The position numbers were made by a program, and so were the translations under genes. Below are positions 4,249-8,353 of a DNA stretch of 8,353 nucleotides, one piece after another (the first letter of the stretch is position 1; every line of letters starts with the position of its first letter). A model generated the notes under the pieces. That model searched no databases. It worked only from the letters and a program-made list of their open reading frames with translations, and was not told the origin of the DNA. This DNA is from Actinomycetes bacterium (GTDB lineage Bacteria; Bacillota_I; Bacilli_A; RF39; UBA660). The stretch spans positions 1-8,353 of the forward strand of contig JAGKUT010000066.1 of NCBI GenBank assembly GCA_021152765.1. The letters run 5' to 3'.

Positions 4249-6870
4249 GAAACTATACAGTACACGCTTGTAAAAATTCCAATTAAAGAACTTATTAAGC
4301 AAGATTTTAATGCAACAGTTAGCAGAGATAAAGAAATAGATGAAGAATACTTAATCGCTCAAGGTTCTTCTCCTCTATTTGACCAAATTGAAAGACTTCG
4401 TGGTAAATTTTCAACACATATAAGTGAACTTATGCTGGTTGTTGCTAAGAAAAATCCAAAACAAGAAAATGATTTGAGATATATTCTTGATGAAGGGTTT
4501 ACTTATAATGGTATACATTATTCTCGTTTTGGAAAATCAGCATCTCAAGGCAAGGACGGAATCACAGCTTTTGTATGCGATGAAATATTTGATGAGTTAT
4601 ATATGATTACTCAGATGGATATTGAAATTGATGAATGCGTAATTTCAAAATATGAAGCTCAAAGATGTCTTCCGTTTAGTTCATGTACTCTTATTAAGGA
4701 TTATATGCCAAACATAGTGATAATTGGTGAATACGAAAAAACATTGCATAATCAATTAATTAAGTATGTTGTGGAAAAAGAAAAGGAATTTACTGATAAA
4801 GAAACTGGAAAAAAGAAGAAATATAAGTCAAGAGAAATTGATGAAGGTTATAAAGACCTAAAACTTTCCCCTTTTGATGGCTGTGGATGTCATGAACATG
4901 AATTTATGGAAAATGTAAGTGCGCAATTAGGATTAGACTACAATGTTATCGGCACACAAGTTAGATTGCCATTTATCAAAGGATATTCTGTCTATGTTCC
5001 ATTTAGAGAAATTCTAAAAGAGTGGGGATATGAATACATCACAGACATTTATGGTACTAAACACCATATAGATACAATTGATTGTATTTGGAATATTTCT
5101 ATGTTCAAAGGTCACAAGTTATTTAAAGAGAAGTATGGGAATAGTGCTTGGACTGAATATATGAATACAGTTCATAAATATGATTTTAAACTGGGCATCA
5201 GTAAATATAGTCATCATATTAAGCACTTGAATAAATACACTCGTATGAATTTTCAGTATTTGCAGTGCTTAGATTTATGGAATCCAAAATACATAGATTA
5301 TTATGAGAATAAAGAAATTGGTGATTATGATATTCTTGATAGTGATAATGACGGAAAGATTGTAAAACTGGCTAAGTATACTACTTCTCTCTTTGAGAAA
5401 ATAATCAAAGGGGATAAGTTTTATACCTATAAATTTATGGGTATTACTGATACTGAAGATTATGAACCTGAAAGTAAATATCTTGAAGCTGCACTTGTCA
5501 ATGATGTGATGCTAAAAGATCCTGCTGTTAAGCAGTTTATTTATAGAAAACTTAAAAAGTCTATTGATGAAGCAAAGGTGGGAAAGATTTATTGTTCAGG
5601 ATTTTATCATACCGGCGTTGGTGATATGATTGGATATTTACAGTATGCAGTTGGCGAAGATGTTGTAGGTTGCTTAGGAGAAAGAGAATTATATAGTGGC
5701 AACTTCGATTGTGGTGATATTGTTTCGTTCCGTTCTCCATTAGTAGACCCATCAGAAGTAAATAAAATTAGAATTGTCCGTAATGATATTATCAATAAGT
5801 GGTTTGGATATTTTAAAGACCAAGATGTTGTGATGTTTAATATGTATGATATATCAGCCCCACAACAGGGCGGTGCAGATTTTGATGGGGATATTTTCTT
5901 TTTATGTGATGAGCCGATAGTGATTGATTCTAAAATTGATAAGAATATCATTCTTGACATTGAGGATAAAGTTACAGCAAAGTCAAAACCATATACCAAA
6001 GAAAATCTTATAGAGTATGAAGTTATGACTAGAGATAACCGCATTGGCGAAATAACTAATGTAGCAACTAGCATTGAAAACAGGTATACAACTAATGAAG
6101 ATATTAAGAAGTTATACTCAAACTACTCTTCTCTTCTTAGAATCTTTCAAGGAAAAGAGATTGATTTTCTTAAAACCGGTTTTCGTTGGCATATGAATAG
6201 TGGATTAAGAAAACATTTAAAACAGTTACCATATTTTCTACTTTATAACTATCCTACAAAATTGAAAACATACAAAACTTTATCCGAAAAGAATAGGAAA
6301 GCAGAAACTAAAGAAGAAAAGGTAAAACTTAATGCTTACCACTCTCCCTCTCCGATGAATGAGTTATGTGACTATATTTGTACTTGGGAAAAGAAAAATA
6401 TCTTATGGGACAATAACATTGACGATTTAGTTGATACAAGATGTTTGATTATCAATAATGATTTAGATTTATCTGATAAAAAAGTAATGAAAGTCGTCAG
6501 AAGATATATTAATGAATACGCAGATGAAATTCGTAAACATATCAACTTAAAAAGAGAAAAATCAGATGATGAGAATCATAAGTTTAATATGGATGAAGTT
6601 GTAAATAGGACAAAATCTAAGTTAAAAGCTGAGTTAAAACTTGATGAAGAAATCATTGCAAATTATGTAATAAAGGTGTCATATAACAGTTTTTCAATTA
6701 GTAAGTCATTAGCATGGGCTGGATATAGTGACTATATTATTAAGAATTTGAAAGAAAATTCCAATCCAAAAAGACATATTTCTATTACAGAAGTCCCATA
6801 TAAGACAAATGACTCTTATGAATATCTTGGCAAATTTTATGAGTTTAAGGAGGCAAACGAATATAGATAA
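4246..6870 (+). CDS. YonO-like single-chain double-psi beta-barrel RNA polymerase (ATA start)
   Basis: Numbered from ATA 4246 the protein has 874 residues, close to the roughly 900 of SPbeta YonO. The catalytic signature is GGADFDGDIFF: Asp545, Asp547 and Asp549 match the Mg-binding DFDGD loop of the bacterial beta' subunit, YonO and eukaryotic RNA-silencing polymerases. Just before it, FRSPLVDPSEVNKIRIVRN (Arg496 onward) matches the R-x-P...HP-x-D...VR stretch of that barrel in silencing polymerases. Earlier, FDGCG (Asp211) and QVRLPFIKG (Arg240, Lys245) match the first barrel, equivalent to the beta-subunit part. Thus both barrels and all three metal ligands are present in one chain. Expected role, from YonO: DNA-directed transcription of phage genes without host sigma factor; RNA templates cannot be excluded. 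Using ATG 4432 would cut 62 residues of clean coding sequence. The end overlaps the next gene by 8 nt. Confidence is high for the superfamily, moderate for template. Confidence 0.88.
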   Translation: METIQYTLVKIPIKELIKQDFNATVSRDKEIDEEYLIAQGSSPLFDQIERLRGKFSTHISELMLVVAKKNPKQENDLRYILDEGFTYNGIHYSRFGKSASQGKDGITAFVCDEIFDELYMITQMDIEIDECVISKYEAQRCLPFSSCTLIKDYMPNIVIIGEYEKTLHNQLIKYVVEKEKEFTDKETGKKKKYKSREIDEGYKDLKLSPFDGCGCHEHEFMENVSAQLGLDYNVIGTQVRLPFIKGYSVYVPFREILKEWGYEYITDIYGTKHHIDTIDCIWNISMFKGHKLFKEKYGNSAWTEYMNTVHKYDFKLGISKYSHHIKHLNKYTRMNFQYLQCLDLWNPKYIDYYENKEIGDYDILDSDNDGKIVKLAKYTTSLFEKIIKGDKFYTYKFMGITDTEDYEPESKYLEAALVNDVMLKDPAVKQFIYRKLKKSIDEAKVGKIYCSGFYHTGVGDMIGYLQYAVGEDVVGCLGERELYSGNFDCGDIVSFRSPLVDPSEVNKIRIVRNDIINKWFGYFKDQDVVMFNMYDISAPQQGGADFDGDIFFLCDEPIVIDSKIDKNIILDIEDKVTAKSKPYTKENLIEYEVMTRDNRIGEITNVATSIENRYTTNEDIKKLYSNYSSLLRIFQGKEIDFLKTGFRWHMNSGLRKHLKQLPYFLLYNYPTKLKTYKTLSEKNRKAETKEEKVKLNAYHSPSPMNELCDYICTWEKKNILWDNNIDDLVDTRCLIINNDLDLSDKKVMKVVRRYINEYADEIRKHINLKREKSDDENHKFNMDEVVNRTKSKLKAELKLDEEIIANYVIKVSYNSFSISKSLAWAGYSDYIIKNLKENSNPKRHISITEVPYKTNDSYEYLGKFYEFKEANEYR
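6847..6865 (+). promoter_or_regulatory. Strong ribosome binding site in front of an ATA start (zinc-ribbon gene)
   Basis: AAGGAGG (6847-6853) lies 9 nt before ATA 6863-6865, inside the last codons of the polymerase gene. The in-frame ATG at 6809 is 54 nt upstream, within the polymerase coding region, and has no ribosome site. Confidence 0.72.
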
Positions 6871-7699
6871 ATATTTATACGAGATAATTGATGATTATAA
6901 ACACAGTGATTCAGATGAAGAAAAGGACGACATTTTCAAGTCGTTCTGCTCTTCTATCTGGTCAAGTGAAAATAAAAGGCGAGTTTATACAAAGACAATT
7001 AGATTCTCAGTTAGAAAAGATTTATTACAAACTGATGTTGGACAAATATTTGATGTTTGGTCAGAAGTTGAATACACAGGTTATAAGGCAATGACTAAAG
7101 AAACTGATTGGTGTAGTCTTATCAGACAAAAAGTAAATAATCTTTATACTAGGTATTTTGACAAAGATGTGATTTTAAAAAAAGATTATATGAATCTGTT
7201 GAATACTCCAAAACGATTATATTATCAATGGATTGATGGAATCGAAATGGATGCAGATGAGCTTACTACTATTATTGATGATGCTATTGATGATGCACAG
7301 AAGTTAAAAATTACATATCAGAAACAAAAAATGGAATTATCTTGGAGTGAGTATAAAAAAGTTATTGAAGGATTTTTTCAGAGATGCTTTGATAATTGTA
7401 AACTGATTGAGGATTATGAAAGAGATTCAAAGTATTGTGGTATTTATGATTTTATGAATGAAGACAATTTTTACATAAAGTATTTCTGTAATAGGCTTGA
7501 AGGAAATATGAAAGATTATCAAAAACATTATTATGGATTAAAGTATAGCTCTCGTAAAGGATATAAAAGATGTGAGTGTTGTGGAAAAATGATTGAGAAT
7601 ACTGGTAATAAAAAGATGTATTGTGATGAATGCAAGAAAGAAAAAACAAAGATCAATTGGAAAAATGCATCAAAAAAATATAGAAATAAAACGTCATAA
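6863..7699 (+). CDS. Zinc-ribbon protein coupled to the RNA polymerase (ATA start, 278 aa)
   Basis: Starting at ATA 6863 the protein has 278 residues. Most of it is helical and charged, with acidic runs (SDSDEEKDD, residues about 14-22; IIDDAIDDAQ). The C-terminus has a clear zinc ribbon: Cys237-x-x-Cys240 and Cys254-x-x-Cys257 (RCECCGKMIENTG, then KKMYCDECKKEK), followed by a basic tail KNASKKYRNKTS of the kind seen in many short phage zinc ribbons. The start overlaps the polymerase stop by 8 nt, so it is translated with it. That pairing suggests a partner: promoter recognition, processivity or template binding (inference only). No sigma-factor or nuclease motif is seen. It is the last gene before the large gene-free RNA region. 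Confidence 0.7.
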   Translation: MDKYLYEIIDDYKHSDSDEEKDDIFKSFCSSIWSSENKRRVYTKTIRFSVRKDLLQTDVGQIFDVWSEVEYTGYKAMTKETDWCSLIRQKVNNLYTRYFDKDVILKKDYMNLLNTPKRLYYQWIDGIEMDADELTTIIDDAIDDAQKLKITYQKQKMELSWSEYKKVIEGFFQRCFDNCKLIEDYERDSKYCGIYDFMNEDNFYIKYFCNRLEGNMKDYQKHYYGLKYSSRKGYKRCECCGKMIENTGNKKMYCDECKKEKTKINWKNASKKYRNKTS

Positions 7700-7733
7700 A
7701 ATAGAAAATCCTAGTTTTACTTGATTTTAAGCC

Positions 7734-7747
7734 ATTTATAAGCATTT
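7734..7747 (+). repeat. 14-nt repeated motif, copy 2
   Basis: This is a second exact copy of ATTTATAAGCATTT (first at 3892-3905), 34 nt after the zinc-ribbon gene's stop and about 57 nt before the structured RNA begins. A looser relative, ATTTATTATGCTTTTTA, occurs at about 43-59 upstream of the first operon. It may be part of a promoter for the RNA. The rest of 7700-7803 holds only a weak AAAATC/GATTTT inverted repeat (7705-7710 with 7723-7728) and no gene. Confidence 0.45.
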
Positions 7748-7803
7748 TTATGTAGCTATATATACAATAATGGAAAGATAAAACATTTTCGCAAATAAAA
7801 TTT

Positions 7804-8353
7804 AACTTCTAATGGAGATTCACTACCATAAAGTGTGAAACGATAATGTCAAATTCAGAACAATAATCCCGTCCTGACCGATATGGACGTAAATGAAGGT
7901 CGGTTTGTCAAATTATTGTAGTTGTGATTACTACTTCCAAAAGTACATCGCATATGGATTTTGTTGCGGTTCTGAATAATAGTCGAAAGACAGTGATTTA
8001 GTATAATATCAATTTAGGTATTATGCATAGGCGTAAGCCAGTGATTTAAAACAGAACAGTGATTTATCGCTTATATTGCACTTAGCGAGAATAAAATTGT
8101 GCATGGTGTACGCATCCATAAATGCGACCGTTAAAGTTTATGTTTGTAAACATATACCATTCTAAGCCCTCGTATGAGGACTGGATTGGTAGAAGATTCA
8201 ATCGCTACAACTAATCAAGGCGGTTCTGTTAAATATTTCAGAGATTCTTCATAATCTCCTTTCTTTGCAGATAGCGGTGCTTTCGTCATGAAGGTGTCGC
8301 TATTTGTGTTCTTAAAAATAATTGACGCAACGTGGAGAAGTTTGGTCTATCTC
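7804..8353 (+). ncRNA. Large ornate structured non-coding RNA, ROOL-like candidate (3' end may leave the window)
   Basis: No ORF of note is present, but pairing is dense. Closing helix: 7804-7810 with 8336-8342 (AACTTCT/AGAAGTT). Long helix: 7853-7861 with 7969-7977 (9 bp). Inside it: 7861-7867/7912-7918; hairpin 7870-7874/7885-7889 whose loop (7877-7881) pairs with 7900-7904, a pseudoknot; 7918-7922/7930-7934; 7949-7952/7965-7968. Then GTC-GAAA-GAC (7982-7991); 8001-8008/8019-8026; GGC-GTAA-GCC (8030-8039); second pseudoknot 8067-8071/8084-8088 with loop 8077-8081 pairing 8099-8103; 8111-8115/8122-8126; 8139-8144/8149-8154; 8155-8159/8187-8191 enclosing 8168-8171/8176-8179; 8241-8246/8253-8258; 8266-8276/8298-8308 enclosing 8280-8284/8290-8294. 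Size above 540 nt, GNRA loops, pseudoknots and a Firmicutes phage setting fit ROOL RNAs (GOLLD is the alternative). I cannot confirm the family without a covariance model; structured RNA itself is well supported. Confidence 0.75.
7991..8066 (+). repeat. Three direct repeats CAGTGATTTA inside the structured RNA
   Basis: CAGTGATTTA occurs at 7991-8000, 8039-8048 and 8057-8066. In the first two copies the initial C is the last base of a three-base-pair stem capped by a GNRA tetraloop (GTC-GAAA-GAC and GGC-GTAA-GCC). The third follows AAACAGAA with no such hairpin and directly precedes the second pseudoknot. The repeats therefore look like a reused structural module. Confidence 0.8.

Noticed and set aside
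4432..4434. ATG 4432 as the polymerase start
   Set aside because: Only a weak AAGTGAA precedes it, and 62 upstream codons form a stop-free, protein-like sequence led by AGGTGA.
5607..6074. A 155-codon open frame on the minus strand
   Set aside because: It lies wholly opposite the polymerase catalytic domain, has a low-complexity Ser/Ile/Leu composition and no ribosome site; it is a shadow. The shorter minus-strand frames elsewhere are the same.
6809..6862. Upstream ATG (6809) as the start of the zinc-ribbon protein
   Set aside because: It would overlap the polymerase gene by over 60 nt, has no ribosome site, and AAGGAGG lies at the right distance from ATA 6863.
6888..7094. 68-codon + strand ORF inside the zinc-ribbon gene
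   Set aside because: It is a frame shadow of the larger gene with no ribosome site.
7705..7728. AAAATC/GATTTT as an intrinsic terminator of the polymerase operon
   Set aside because: The stem is AT-rich with a 12-nt loop and no following U-tract; no strong intrinsic terminator was found in the window.
7833..7840. GTGTG as the 5' end of a group II intron
   Set aside because: No intron-encoded protein and no recognisable domain V are visible; the closing helix lies outside this point. A group I intron core was also not recognised.
7969..7980. GGTTCTGAAT as a tRNA T-arm
   Set aside because: It does not form a T-stem/loop and pairs perfectly with 7853-7861; no acceptor stem or CCA context is present.

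Overview
The window looks like part of the genome of a phage, prophage or phage-plasmid of a low-GC Firmicute, most likely a Clostridia/Lachnospiraceae host. The evidence is the strongly AT-rich DNA, short closely packed genes all on the + strand with strong AGGAGG-type ribosome sites, many small proteins without recognisable homologues, and phage-type functions: a GIY-YIG endonuclease, a winged-helix protein, a deaminase-fold enzyme, zinc-knuckle proteins, a ParB-like fragment and a single-chain multisubunit-type RNA polymerase. I see no tRNA, rRNA, insertion sequence, CRISPR array or virion structural gene.

Layout. 1-201: a control region with three GGG...CCC palindromes. 202-1761: a GIY-YIG endonuclease followed by a winged-helix DNA-binding protein. 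1762-2470: small ORFs, ending in a conserved phage-type small basic protein. 2471-2625: a non-coding stretch rich in small hairpins. 2626-3873: four tightly joined genes (unknown, CDA-fold deaminase, Cys-rich zinc protein, ParB-like fold protein). 3874-4012: a short gap with a palindrome and a 14-nt motif. 4013-7699: a small acidic Cys protein, an 874-residue YonO-like RNA polymerase and an overlapping zinc-ribbon protein. From about 7804 to the window end: no gene, but a dense set of complementary segments that fold on paper into a large ornate non-coding RNA of more than 540 nt (ROOL-like in size and setting; family not proven).

Two things stand out. First, three of the main genes (winged-helix protein, RNA polymerase, zinc-ribbon protein) have a strong Shine-Dalgarno sequence at correct spacing in front of an in-frame ATA, not ATG. 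The first in-frame ATG lies 39 and 62 codons downstream in two of them; in the third the only nearby upstream ATG lies deep in the preceding gene without a ribosome site. A fourth, tiny ORF has AGG at the start position. Second, the polymerase carries the DFDGD catalytic motif and the flanking double-psi beta-barrel signatures shared by cellular RNA polymerases, eukaryotic RNA-silencing polymerases and phage YonO. It sits directly upstream of the ornate RNA locus. A plausible reading is that the polymerase transcribes a later gene set of the phage and the zinc-ribbon protein assists it, but the sequence does not prove this.
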